This document shows positions 26,498 through 35,566 of a DNA stretch of 64,000 bases, in pieces (position 1 is the stretch's first letter; each line of letters starts with the position of its first letter). The notes under the pieces were generated by a model that saw only the letters and a list, made by a program, of their open reading frames with translations, was not told the origin of the DNA and ran no database searches. This DNA is from Natronomonas gomsonensis (GTDB lineage: Archaea; Halobacteriota; Halobacteria; Halobacteriales; Haloarculaceae), in assembly GCF_024300825.1 (NCBI RefSeq), contig NZ_CP101323.1, positions 744,001 through 808,000 of the forward strand. Reading direction: 5' to 3'. Both the position numbers and the translations under genes were made by a program.

Positions 26498-28020
26498 AAC
26501 TGGGTCTGAAGCCGGATTTCGAACCGTGCGCCGCCGTCGGCACTCTCCATCACTTCGATTTCCCAGCCGTGAGCCCGGACGATTCGCTCGACGATGGCGA
26601 GGCCGAGGCCCGTCCCGCTTTCGCTTGTGGTGTACCCCTCCTGAAACACTGCTTCCCGAGTTTCGGCAGGGATTCCGACACCGTCGTCCTCGACGTAGAA
26701 CCCTTTCTCGAGGGGCCCGACCTCGATGGTGAGTTCGGCGTCGTCGGACCCTATCCGACTGTCCGTGGAACCGTGTTCCACGCTGTCCTGACGAGTGTGC
26801 GAGTCAGGGCACGTCGGGCCGTGCTCGACGGCATTTCGAAAGAGGTTCTCAAGGAGCGTCTGTAGTCGGGTCTCGTCGGCCTGAAGCGTCGGCAGCGAGT
26901 CGATTGACAGCACCGCACCGTCGGTTCGGACGGACCGCCACGCGTCGTCGACGACCGACTCGAGGTCGACCCGTTCCGCATCGGTCACGAGTTCGCCCTG
27001 TCGTGCGGTTTCGAGCATGTTGTCGATGAGCCTCTCCTGGCGTTCCAGCGCCTCCAAAGCGGTGTCGATACGCTCGTCGTCGAGGTCCTCGGCCAGCAGT
27101 TCGAGGTTCCCGCTCGCGACGGTCAGGGGGTTCCGTAGGTCGTGGCTCACGGTCGACGTGAACTCCTCGAGTCGCTCGTTCTGCCGTCGGAGTCGCAGTT
27201 CCCGTTGCTTCCGTTCGATTTCGTAGCCCGCCCAGCGAGCCAGCAGGTCGACGATGGCCCGGTCCGTCTCGGTGAAGTTCCCTTCGCGGGGGTCGGTGTC
27301 GGCGAAACACAGGGTGCCGTAGGTGGAGTCGTCGACGTACACCTTCGAGCCGATGTAACAGCCGAGACCGAACGTCCGGTAAGCGATGTCGTCTTCCCAC
27401 CCCTCTTCGAGGGCGTCTTCGACCACCATCGCGCCCTCGGTGTCGAGGGTTCGCCGGCAGTAGGTGGTGGCCAACGGCGCGGTCGCACCCTCGGTGAGAC
27501 GGTCGTGGTCGCCGAGGGCGGCGACGACTTCGAAGGTGTCGTCTATCATCGAGAGGAAGGCGATTTCGAGGTCGAACCGCTCAAGGCCGACCGCAAGCAT
27601 CGCCTCGATTTTTTCGTCCAACTCTCGGCTGCCGTCCGACGATATCTCGTGGAGTCGCCGGAGGTCACGCTGGGTTCTGAAGTGGTTGGTAACGTCGTAC
27701 AGCGCGACCTGTCCCCAAGCCCTGTCGCCGTCGTGAGGGAGCCACTCGATGTCGACGTATCGCTCGGTGTCGAGAACGCGGAACGACTCCCCTCGCCGCG
27801 GCGCTTCACCGGTGAGGGCGGCCGCGAGACGTGTTCTGACTCCTTCCCGAGCGTCGGGAGCGAACAACTCGGCGAACTCTCGGCCGACGAGTGAGTCGGG
27901 GGCGGCGTCGAACAGCGTCGCGGCGGCGGCGTTACAGCGGGTGATGCACCCGTCGCTGTCGAAGACTACCGTCGGTGCCGGCAGTGAGTCAAACGAGACA
28001 GTGTCTCCCGCCGTAGTCAT
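26494..28020 (-). CDS. PAS-GAF sensor histidine kinase
   Basis: A 508-aa cytosolic histidine kinase. Domains: PAS (~10-115, [20 protein letters not shown]), GAF (~125-275, including [19 protein letters not shown]), then HisKA with the phospho-acceptor His in [16 protein letters not shown] (about residue 293), and HATPase with N-box [11 protein letters not shown]1 DDGVGIP and G2 GTGLGLAI. A polar insert ([16 protein letters not shown]) between the N and G1 boxes is longer than usual. No transmembrane helix and no adjacent response regulator are seen, so partner and signal are unknown. A TATA-like box 26 nt upstream of the ATG implies a leaderless mRNA. Confidence 0.9.
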   Translation of the reverse strand: MTTAGDTVSFDSLPAPTVVFDSDGCITRCNAAAATLFDAAPDSLVGREFAELFAPDAREGVRTRLAAALTGEAPRRGESFRVLDTERYVDIEWLPHDGDRAWGQVALYDVTNHFRTQRDLRRLHEISSDGSRELDEKIEAMLAVGLERFDLEIAFLSMIDDTFEVVAALGDHDRLTEGATAPLATTYCRRTLDTEGAMVVEDALEEGWEDDIAYRTFGLGCYIGSKVYVDDSTYGTLCFADTDPREGNFTETDRAIVDLLARWAGYEIERKQRELRLRRQNERLEEFTSTVSHDLRNPLTVASGNLELLAEDLDDERIDTALEALERQERLIDNMLETARQGELVTDAERVDLESVVDDAWRSVRTDGAVLSIDSLPTLQADETRLQTLLENLFRNAVEHGPTCPDSHTRQDSVEHGSTDSRIGSDDAELTIEVGPLEKGFYVEDDGVGIPAETREAVFQEGYTTSESGTGLGLAIVERIVRAHGWEIEVMESADGGARFEIRLQTQF

Positions 28021-28041
28021 ACCGTCCGTTATCGGTCAGAA

Positions 28042-28050
28042 TAGATAAAT
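28042..28050 (-). promoter_or_regulatory. TATA box of the sensor kinase gene
   Basis: On the minus strand this reads ATTTATCTA, centred about 26 nt before the ATG at 28020. The spacing predicts a leaderless transcript. Confidence 0.5.
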
Positions 28051-28081
28051 AGCCGGGGAAAAGCGGTGTTGTATTCAAATA

Positions 28082-28840
28082 TCACGTTCGCTCGACCGAG
28101 ACGGTGAGACCGTCCCGTGCCATCCGCACGTCGCCGTCGAAGCGCTCACGAACCGACTCCAGCATCTCGTCGTGGTGGCCGTCCGTGTGGGGATAGAGGT
28201 GCGTCAGATACACCCGTCCAACGTCACGCCCGGCGAGGCTCTCGCCCAGTTGGGACGGCGTTGGGTGGTTGTCAACGTCGATGTCGTCGGGAAACGAGCA
28301 GTCGTGAGCGAGGATGGCCGACCCCTCGGCCAGCTCCGAGACGGCATCGCAGGCTTCGGTGTCCGCCGAGAACGTGAACGTCGCACCGGCACTCTCGAAG
28401 CGATAGGCGAGACAGTACATCGAGTGAATCGTCTCGACAGCCTCGATGTCGTAGCCAGCCACAGAGAACGTCCCCGGTTCGACCTCTCGGAACGTGAGTT
28501 CGAAGCGATCCTCCATGTAGTCGTGAGCCGTCAGCAGGTCCTCGACGAGGGCTTGGGTCCCCTCGGGACCGACGATTTCGAGGTCGGTTTCGCCGGCCAG
28601 CCAGCGGGCCTTCAACAGCGGTATGAGGTCGGAGACGTGGTCGAGGTGGTGGTGGGTCAGCAGGACGGTCCCGATATCGGCGTAGCCTACGTCGGTGCGG
28701 GCGAGGCCGTGAAGGGCGCCGCTGCCGCAGTCGACGAGAAGCGGGTCGGCCTCGCCGTCCGGGTCTTCCAGCAACAGGCCGGTCTGGAACCGCTCGCCGG
28801 TCGGCATCGCGGCGCCGGTTCCGAGGAAGGTCACGCGCAT
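28082..28840 (-). CDS. RNase Z-like MBL-fold hydrolase
   Basis: A 252-aa metallo-beta-lactamase protein with the RNase Z/ELAC-type layout: FLGTGAAMPTG at the N-terminus, the metal motif TVLLTHHHLDHVSD (full HxHxDH), FSADTEACDAV and LAHDCSFPDD as later ligands, and YLTHLYPHTDG at the C-terminus. It is shorter than haloarchaeal RNase Z and shows no obvious flexible exosite arm, so tRNA 3'-end processing is uncertain. Arylsulfatase- or phosphodiesterase-like activity is an alternative. The ATG at 28840 is the only sensible start. Confidence 0.83.
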   Translation of the reverse strand: MRVTFLGTGAAMPTGERFQTGLLLEDPDGEADPLLVDCGSGALHGLARTDVGYADIGTVLLTHHHLDHVSDLIPLLKARWLAGETDLEIVGPEGTQALVEDLLTAHDYMEDRFELTFREVEPGTFSVAGYDIEAVETIHSMYCLAYRFESAGATFTFSADTEACDAVSELAEGSAILAHDCSFPDDIDVDNHPTPSQLGESLAGRDVGRVYLTHLYPHTDGHHDEMLESVRERFDGDVRMARDGLTVSVERT

Positions 28841-28938
28841 ACCGACGCCTCGGCGGCGAGGGGCAAGTGCCCTGCGGTCGGTTCACTTTCACTCCGGTGT
28901 CGGAACCCACTTGCCGCTCGGAGACGTAGCCGGCGTCG

Positions 28939-31719
28939 ATGGAGGGTGGCCCGTCGGAGGAAGCCGAGGCCGTCGCCCGGGAGGCACTCGACCACCACGG
29001 GATCGACGCGGCGTCGGTCGAGATAGACGATGCCGACGCGTTCGCCCGCCTCGACCCCGCCGTCCGGGAGTGGTGGGTCGAGCAGTTCGGCGCGTTCGTC
29101 CCCGACAACGGCGGGTTCTTCACCCCACCGCAGAAGGAGGCCGTCCCGCTCATCGACGAGGGTCGGAACTGTCTGGTCGCGGCACCGACGGGGTCGGGCA
29201 AGACCCTCGCCTCCTTCACCGCCATCATCGACGACCTCTTCGAGCGTGCGCGGACCGACGACGGTCTCGACAACAGCGTCTACTGTCTGTACGTCTCGCC
29301 GCTGAAATCGCTGGCCAACGACATCCACCGCAATCTCGCGGAGCCGCTGGACGGTATCACCGAGAAGCTCGACGCACGTGGGGAGTCCGTCGAGTTGCGG
29401 CACGCGATTCGGCACGGCGACACCTCCGATAGCGACCGACAGGCGATGCTTGAGGAGACGCCGCACATTCTCAACACGACGCCGGAGACGCTCGCAATCC
29501 TCCTCAACAGCCCGAAGTTCAAGGAGAAACTCGAAACCGTCGAGTACGTCGTCGTCGACGAGATTCACTCCCTCGCGGACAACAAACGCGGGACACACCT
29601 CTCGGTGTCGCTGGAGCGACTCGAACGCCTGTGTGAGACCTCGCCGACACGCATCGGCTGTTCGGCGACGGTCGAACCGCTCGATGCGATGGCCGATTTT
29701 CTGGTCGGTGGCGACCCCGACGATGACGGGACGTGGCACGCTCGCGACTGCCAAATCGTCGACGCGCGGTTCGTTCGCGAGTTCGACATGGAGCTTCGCT
29801 GTCCGACGGACGACCTCATCAACACGCCACACGGCGTGGTGACGGAGCGGTTCTACCGGGAACTAGACGAACTCGTCGCAGACCACACGAACACTTTGGT
29901 GTTCACGAACACGCGGTCGGGCGCCGAACGCGTTCTCAACAACCTCCGGGAACGTGGCGACTACGACGAGTCGAACTCCGGTTGTCACCACGGCTCGCTG
30001 TCGAAGGACCGGCGGCAGGAAATCGAGGCGGGGCTGAAATCGGGGACGCTCGACGTGGTGACGACCTCGACCTCACTGGAGTTGGGCATCGACATGCCGC
30101 ACATCGACCTCGTGGTGCAGGTCGGGTCCCCGAAATCCGTCGCCTCGCTGCTCCAGCGGGTCGGACGGGCCGGCCACCAGTTGGGCGAGACGGTCAAGGG
30201 TCGGGTGTTCGCCTTGGACCGCGACGAACTCATCGAGTGTGCCGTGATGTTGAAGAAGGCCGAAGAGGGATTCGTCGACCGCGTGTTCGTCCCCGAGAAC
30301 GCACACGACGTGGCCGTCCAACAGGTCTACGGAATGGCCATCAACGGGCCGCTTCCGGAATCCGAACTGCTGTCGACGCTCCAGTCTGCCTACCCGTTTC
30401 GGAACTACGACGAGGACGACATCGAGTCGCTGTTCCGGTATCTCACGGCCGACTACGAGGGGATGGAGGACAAGAACGTCTACGCGAAGGTGTGGCGCGA
30501 CGAGAACGACCCACCCGGCGGCGAACACCACTACGAGGCGTTCGACCCCGGGACGCCGCTCGTCGGCAAACGCGGTCGTCTCGCCCGCGTCATCTACATG
30601 ACGAACATCGGCACGATTCCGGACTCCTTCGATTGTGACGTGTTCACCCGGTCGAGCGAGGAGTGGGTCGGACAGTTGGACGAGTCGTATCTCGATACGC
30701 TCGAATCCGGCGACGTGTTCGTGTTGGGCGGACAGAACTACGAGTACAGTTACCGACGGGGGTCGAAGGTGTACGTCGACCCGACGAGCGCCCGAGCGAC
30801 GGTTCCATCGTGGTACTCCGAGCGCCTGCCGCTGTCCTACGACCTCGGCCGAGAGGTGTTGACCTTCCAGCGAGAGTTGTGCGACCGGCTCGAATCCGGC
30901 GGGCCGCCCGAGGTCCGCCGGTGGCTCCGGGAGTTCCCGCTGGACGAAAGTACCGTCCGGGCGATAACGCGGATGTTCGACGCGCAAGTTCGCTACGCCG
31001 GCGTCGAGAGCGTCTCGACGGACCGACGACTCGCCGTCGAAATCGAACTCGACCGCGAGGCCTACCGCCGGAACTACCACGTCCACGCCAACTACGGCCG
31101 GCGGTTCAACGACGGACTCTCGCGACTGCTGGCCTACCGGTGTGCCCAGCAGGCCAACGCCAACGTGAAAGTCGCCGTCGCCGACCACGGGTTTACGCTG
31201 TCGATGCCGCTCAATCGCAAGGTCGACATCGACGGTATCATCGCCGACATCGAACCGTGGGAGGTGCGTGGCGACTTGCGGGCCGCACTGGACGGAACCG
31301 ACCTCCTGAAGCGGTACTTCCGCATCAACGCCACCCGCGCGCTGATGATTCTGAAGCGCTACAAGGGCTACGAAAAGTCGGCGAGCCAACAGCAGGTTTC
31401 CAGTGAAATGCTCATCGGCTTCGCCCGCGAAAAGGAGGATTTCGCCGTGATGGAAGAGACCTATCGCGAGATACTGGCGGACAAACTCGACGTGGACGCC
31501 GTCGAGACGTTCGTCGCCGGGGTGGCCTCCGGCGACATCGACGTCTGCGTCCAGACGGTCGACTCACCGACACCACGGGCGTTCGGGCTGGCGACGTTGA
31601 TGGCCAGCGACGTGGTGCTCGCCGAGGACGAATCCGCCGTCCTCCAGGAGTTCCACGACCGTGTGATGGCCGAAATCGGCGACGATGGCGACGGAGTCAC
31701 CGTCGGGACTGACGATTGA
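28939..31719 (+). CDS. Lhr-type superfamily 2 DNA helicase
   Basis: A 926-aa ATP-dependent helicase of the Lhr family. Walker A is AAPTGSGKT (~81-89), motif II VVVDEIHSLADNKRGTH (~204), motif III CSATVEP, motif IV region FTNTRSGAERV, motif V SLELGIDMPHIDLVVQVGSP and motif VI LLQRVGRAGHQ. The C-terminal ~350 aa form the Lhr winged-helix/beta-barrel extension. Lhr-core enzymes translocate 3'-5' and are linked to DNA repair and replication-fork processing. The gene stands alone with its start at 28939. The name lhr2-like is also possible. Subgroup assignment needs a tree. Confidence 0.92.
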   Translation: MEGGPSEEAEAVAREALDHHGIDAASVEIDDADAFARLDPAVREWWVEQFGAFVPDNGGFFTPPQKEAVPLIDEGRNCLVAAPTGSGKTLASFTAIIDDLFERARTDDGLDNSVYCLYVSPLKSLANDIHRNLAEPLDGITEKLDARGESVELRHAIRHGDTSDSDRQAMLEETPHILNTTPETLAILLNSPKFKEKLETVEYVVVDEIHSLADNKRGTHLSVSLERLERLCETSPTRIGCSATVEPLDAMADFLVGGDPDDDGTWHARDCQIVDARFVREFDMELRCPTDDLINTPHGVVTERFYRELDELVADHTNTLVFTNTRSGAERVLNNLRERGDYDESNSGCHHGSLSKDRRQEIEAGLKSGTLDVVTTSTSLELGIDMPHIDLVVQVGSPKSVASLLQRVGRAGHQLGETVKGRVFALDRDELIECAVMLKKAEEGFVDRVFVPENAHDVAVQQVYGMAINGPLPESELLSTLQSAYPFRNYDEDDIESLFRYLTADYEGMEDKNVYAKVWRDENDPPGGEHHYEAFDPGTPLVGKRGRLARVIYMTNIGTIPDSFDCDVFTRSSEEWVGQLDESYLDTLESGDVFVLGGQNYEYSYRRGSKVYVDPTSARATVPSWYSERLPLSYDLGREVLTFQRELCDRLESGGPPEVRRWLREFPLDESTVRAITRMFDAQVRYAGVESVSTDRRLAVEIELDREAYRRNYHVHANYGRRFNDGLSRLLAYRCAQQANANVKVAVADHGFTLSMPLNRKVDIDGIIADIEPWEVRGDLRAALDGTDLLKRYFRINATRALMILKRYKGYEKSASQQQVSSEMLIGFAREKEDFAVMEETYREILADKLDVDAVETFVAGVASGDIDVCVQTVDSPTPRAFGLATLMASDVVLAEDESAVLQEFHDRVMAEIGDDGDGVTVGTDD

Positions 31720-31722
31720 GGG

Positions 31723-32949
31723 TTACACGAGAAGCGTGTTCAGGGCGTCCGGAACGACCAGCACGTCGCTTTCCGGTTCGATGGCCTCGTCGACGGAGTC
31801 GCAGGCGGACATCAGACACTCCTCGACGATGTCCGGTGATTCGCTGTTCGTGATGTACACGTCGTGGTCACGAAGCGCACGAGCGACGACGAAGGCCCGC
31901 TGGGCGCCGGCCTCGTACCCGCCCCGCATCGTCTCGTACAGTTCCTCGGCACTTTCGGCTCCCGAGAGCCACTCGTAGAAGCGTTGTTCGCCGCGCCCTT
32001 CGCCGGCACCCTCCTGAAGGAGGGCGGGGAGGACGACCCGCCCGTCGTCGCGGAGTGGGTTGTTCGCGCCCAACAGGATGTACGTCGCCGCCCGTGTCGT
32101 CTGATAGAGGTTGGCGTCCTTCGGCGCGCCGACGCCGCCGACGACGGCGTCGTACTCGCCGTCGACGCTCACCGATAGGGCCGTCTTTGCGCTGTCGGCC
32201 AGCGACCGCACGACGCGTTTCGGCTCGCCCGCCGCAACGTCGAGAATCCCCGGTGGGCCGTGGGTGACGTTGAGACAGAACTCGACGCCGCAGGCCTCAC
32301 CGGCGGCGTCGATGGCGTCTCTGAAGGGGTTGCCATCGATGCTTCCGAGGCGGACGCCGTCCTCGGAGAGCATATCGGGGCCGTGGGTGTAGCCGATGAG
32401 CGATTCGCCGCCGGCACCGATGGCGACCGTCTTCCCGCCGCCCGAGAAGCCGGCGTACTGGTGGGGTTCGACCATCCCCGTCGCGAGCACGCGGTCGGCG
32501 CGGGCGACGGTGCGGTTGAGTTCGACGGGCGTTCCGTCGACCGACCCCACCTCGACGGTATCGTCTGGGTCGTGGTTGACCGCGAGGTCGGCGTGCTCAC
32601 CGAGCATCTCCGTGAGTTCGTCGTCGGTCATCGGCCGGTGGAGGCCCAATCCGACGACGACGGTCACCTGCTCGCGGTAGACGCCGGCGCGTTCGAGTTC
32701 CGACAGCAGGATGTCGACGAGGACGCCGTCTGGGGTCGCACGGGTGATGTCGGTGACGACGACGGCGACGGTGTCGTCGGGGTCGACGAGCGTCGTAAGG
32801 TCGGGGCCGAGGGGGTCGGCGAGCGCCGCCTCCGCGGCCAGTCGGACCTCGACCGCCTTTCCACCGGCCGGTTCGGCGACGGTCACCGAACACTCCGGAA
32901 AGTCGACCGACACGGTTCCGTCGCCGAACGAGAGTTCGACGGCCGACAT
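31723..32949 (-). CDS. LarA-family nickel-pincer racemase homologue
   Basis: A 408-aa protein of the LarA (DUF2088) family, whose founding member racemises lactate using a nickel-pincer (NPN) cofactor covalently held on a lysine. By family spacing the key residues are present: D67/R70 (DITR), H104 (GLHRP), H163 (PHQ), K173 (GFSGGGKT, the cofactor lysine) and H189 (GYTHGP). The QxxK motif of lactate racemase appears as YQTTRA, with Arg for Lys, hinting at another 2-hydroxyacid substrate. The cofactor-synthesis genes larB, larC and larE are not in the window. Its ATG overlaps the rtcB stop (TGATG), so it is translationally coupled to rtcB. Confidence 0.85.
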   Translation of the reverse strand: MSAVELSFGDGTVSVDFPECSVTVAEPAGGKAVEVRLAAEAALADPLGPDLTTLVDPDDTVAVVVTDITRATPDGVLVDILLSELERAGVYREQVTVVVGLGLHRPMTDDELTEMLGEHADLAVNHDPDDTVEVGSVDGTPVELNRTVARADRVLATGMVEPHQYAGFSGGGKTVAIGAGGESLIGYTHGPDMLSEDGVRLGSIDGNPFRDAIDAAGEACGVEFCLNVTHGPPGILDVAAGEPKRVVRSLADSAKTALSVSVDGEYDAVVGGVGAPKDANLYQTTRAATYILLGANNPLRDDGRVVLPALLQEGAGEGRGEQRFYEWLSGAESAEELYETMRGGYEAGAQRAFVVARALRDHDVYITNSESPDIVEECLMSACDSVDEAIEPESDVLVVPDALNTLLV

Positions 32950-34406
32950 CAGCCCTTGATGTTGCAGACCGGGTAGACGCGGGCGACCTTGTCACCGATG
33001 CCGAGTTCGTCGCTGACGCGAACCACCTCGTCTACGTCCTTGTACACGCCCGGTGCCTCCTCGGCGATTGTCGCGCCGCTCTGGGCTTTAACGTACACTT
33101 GCTGGTCGCGGAGGTCGTCCTGTACGTCGCCGCCCCAGAACTCGCTTTTCGCCTGCGTCCGACTCATCAGGCGACCGGCGCCGTGGGCCGTCGAGCCGAA
33201 GGAGAGACCCATCGACTCCGACCCGCCACAGAGGACGTACGACCCAGCACCCATGCTGCCGGGAATGATGACCGGCTGTCCCACGTCGCGGTAGGCCTTC
33301 GGCACCTCGCTCCGGCCCGCCGGGAACGCCCGGGTTGCGCCCTTGCGGTGGACGAACAACTCACGGTCCTCGCCCTCGATTTCGTGGACTTCCTTCTTGG
33401 CGATGTTGTGGGAAACGTCGTACAGCAACTCCATATCCAACTCCTCCCACGGGCGGCCGAACACGTCGGCAAACACCTCCCGGGTCTGGTGGGTGATGAG
33501 TTGGCGGTTCACCCACGCGAAGTTGATGGCCGCACACATCGCGTCGTAGTAGTCCTCTGCGAGTTGGGACCCGGCGGGTGCCGCCGCGAGTTCCTTGTCG
33601 GGCAACTGTGACAGCAGGCCGCTGTGGGCCTGTTCGATGTCTCGGAGGTAGTCGTTGCATACCTGATGGCCTAGCCCCCGGGAACCACAGTGAATGAGGA
33701 CGACGATTTGGTCCTCTTCGAGCCCGTAGGCGTCGGCTATCTCCTCGTCGAAGATGTCGGTGACGCGCTGGACTTCGAGGAAGTGATTCCCCGACCCCAG
33801 CGAGCCGAGTTGGTTGCGCCCGCGGTCCTTGGCTTTCTTCGAGACCGCGGCGGCGTCGGCATCGTGGCGGACGCCCTCGTCTTCGCAGTGGGCGAGGTCG
33901 TCGGCCGTGGCATACCCCTCCTCGTGGGCCCAGTCCATTCCGCGTTCGAGGACGGCTTCGACGGTGCCGGAATCGCCCTCGACGACGCCACCGCCGCCGA
34001 GTCCGGAGGGAACCGCCTCGAACAGCGCGTCGACGAGTTCCTCCTCGTTGCCTTCGAGGTCGTCGTAGGTGAGGTTCGTCTTCACCATTCGGACGCCGCA
34101 GTTGATGTCGTAGCCGACCGCTCCGGGGGATATACAGCCGTCTTCGGCGTCGATGGCGGCGACCCCACCCACCGGGAAGCCGTACCCCTGGTGGCCGTCG
34201 GGCATACAGAGGGCGTACTTTTGGACGCCCGGGAGATGCGTCGTGTTCTTCAGTTGTTCGAGGGTCTTGTCCTCCGAAATCTCTTCGAGGAGTTCCTCGC
34301 TGGCCAGCACCCGCGCCGGAACGCGCATGCCGCCCTCGGGTGGAATCTCCCAGACGTAGTCGCGGACCTTGTGCAGCGTCACGTCGCCCGCGTCGAACGT
34401 GGTCAT
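32949..34406 (-). CDS. rtcB: RtcB tRNA-splicing/RNA-repair ligase
   Basis: A 485-aa GTP- and Mn2+-dependent RNA ligase that joins 2',3'-cyclic phosphate and 5'-OH ends of tRNA exons. Hallmarks: GYDINCGVRMV (metal Cys), CGSRGLGHQVCNDY, HNIAKKEVHEI, PGSMGAGSYVLCGG and the guanylated-His region HGAGRLMSRTQAK. Length and colinearity match intein-free RtcB. The start at 34406 (MTTFDAGDVTLHKVRDYVWE) is a standard archaeal RtcB start. Archease, the usual activator, is not nearby. It is co-transcribed with, and 1 nt overlapping, the LarA-like gene downstream. Confidence 0.96.
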   Translation of the reverse strand: MTTFDAGDVTLHKVRDYVWEIPPEGGMRVPARVLASEELLEEISEDKTLEQLKNTTHLPGVQKYALCMPDGHQGYGFPVGGVAAIDAEDGCISPGAVGYDINCGVRMVKTNLTYDDLEGNEEELVDALFEAVPSGLGGGGVVEGDSGTVEAVLERGMDWAHEEGYATADDLAHCEDEGVRHDADAAAVSKKAKDRGRNQLGSLGSGNHFLEVQRVTDIFDEEIADAYGLEEDQIVVLIHCGSRGLGHQVCNDYLRDIEQAHSGLLSQLPDKELAAAPAGSQLAEDYYDAMCAAINFAWVNRQLITHQTREVFADVFGRPWEELDMELLYDVSHNIAKKEVHEIEGEDRELFVHRKGATRAFPAGRSEVPKAYRDVGQPVIIPGSMGAGSYVLCGGSESMGLSFGSTAHGAGRLMSRTQAKSEFWGGDVQDDLRDQQVYVKAQSGATIAEEAPGVYKDVDEVVRVSDELGIGDKVARVYPVCNIKG

Positions 34407-34466
34407 ACCCGGGGTTCGACGCGAGCGGCCCAATAAGTTACGACCGGTGGGCGTCTTGGGCGGCGC

Positions 34467-35429
34467 TCAGTCGTCGGCAGGTGCCGGGTCGTCGGCGCCT
34501 TCGATTTTCACGAGTTCCTCGACGGGTGGCAATTCGGCGTCGGCGTCGGTGATGATTTCGATGCGCTTCGAGAGTTTCTCTTGGGCGTACTCGATGAGCG
34601 GTGCGGGGTCGGCGCCGGTGTCGAACTCCGTCTGGACGGTGCCGGCGACGAGCGGCAGGAGGTCCGTGAGAATCCCCTGGACGATGTCGGGGTCGACGCC
34701 CTCCTCGGCGATGAGGTGCTGAACCTTGTGCATCCCGAAGCCGACGTGGCGGCCCTCATCGGAACGGATGCGCGTGATGCCCTCGATGAGGCCGTCGAGG
34801 TAGATGTCTTCGGTGTCGGCCTCCTCGCCCCAGTCGTCTGGGCCGGCGTCGCTGAACGTCGCCTGGAAGCCGTAGTAGCCGGTCTGAGCCAGTACGGACT
34901 CGACGACGAGGTGGTAGTGACAGAACGCCTTCGCCCGGTTTTCGGGAGTATCCTCCTCCAGCAGTCGGTGCATCGCTTCCTCGGTACGGTCGAACAACTC
35001 GACGTACTCCTCGGGGAAGTACCGCTGGTCGGTTGGCGGGGTGACTTCCCACCCCTTGGCCTCGGCGACTGGGTCGATGACGGTCCGCCAGTAGCGGTCG
35101 AAGAACTGGGTGTGTTTGGCCTCCTCGTAAATCTGGCTGGAGACGAACATCTGGTCGTTGATGTCCGAAAGCGTGAGCATCAGCGGCGCGAGGTCCTCCG
35201 TGACCGCCTCCTCCCCGGCGCCGAACTTCGCGACGCTTGCGCGGAACGCCTCGAACTGCTCGAAGTCCATATCGGAGTCGACGAGTCGCCGCCGGTCCTG
35301 CTGGAGCAACTCTTCGGCGATGTCCTCGTAGGGGTCCCAGTGTCGGTAGACGGCGTTCCGGAAGTAGCCGCCGGCGAAGGAGTCGGGGTCGATACGCATC
35401 TCACGACCGGTGTCTCGTATCTGAGTCAT
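34467..35429 (-). CDS. R2-like ligand-binding oxidase (R2lox)
   Basis: A 320-aa ferritin-like di-metal protein, often labelled ribonucleotide reductase beta. Ligands by spacing: E73, E103 and H106 (EEAKH), E177, E225 and H228 (DEGRH). The residues expected for the R2lox Val-Tyr ether cross-link are in register: V76, three after the first Glu, and Y172, five before E177. Y185 is also in place. R2lox has a Mn/Fe cofactor and binds a fatty acid; its substrate is unknown. Haloarchaea typically make deoxynucleotides with a B12 reductase, so an RNR role is unlikely. It is divergent from trxB, and the ATG at 35429 was chosen. Confidence 0.85.
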   Translation of the reverse strand: MTQIRDTGREMRIDPDSFAGGYFRNAVYRHWDPYEDIAEELLQQDRRRLVDSDMDFEQFEAFRASVAKFGAGEEAVTEDLAPLMLTLSDINDQMFVSSQIYEEAKHTQFFDRYWRTVIDPVAEAKGWEVTPPTDQRYFPEEYVELFDRTEEAMHRLLEEDTPENRAKAFCHYHLVVESVLAQTGYYGFQATFSDAGPDDWGEEADTEDIYLDGLIEGITRIRSDEGRHVGFGMHKVQHLIAEEGVDPDIVQGILTDLLPLVAGTVQTEFDTGADPAPLIEYAQEKLSKRIEIITDADAELPPVEELVKIEGADDPAPADD

Positions 35430-35566
35430 ACCCCATGATAGATGCACACATACAAACCGCTTCCCCCTGCATACGACGCCAGTTTAACAAGCGGGCGACG
35501 GCGGGACGTGTGCGGTCGACACCCCACAGCACAACTTACATACCCCACGGAAGGCAACGTTCTGGC

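Noticed and set aside
28082-28840. Bona fide RNase Z (tRNA 3' endonuclease)
   Set aside because: The metal motif fits, but the protein is short and no exosite arm is seen, so I call it RNase Z-like only.
34467-35429. Ribonucleotide reductase small subunit
   Set aside because: The ligand spacing plus the V76/Y172 cross-link pair fit R2lox better, and no large subunit is adjacent.
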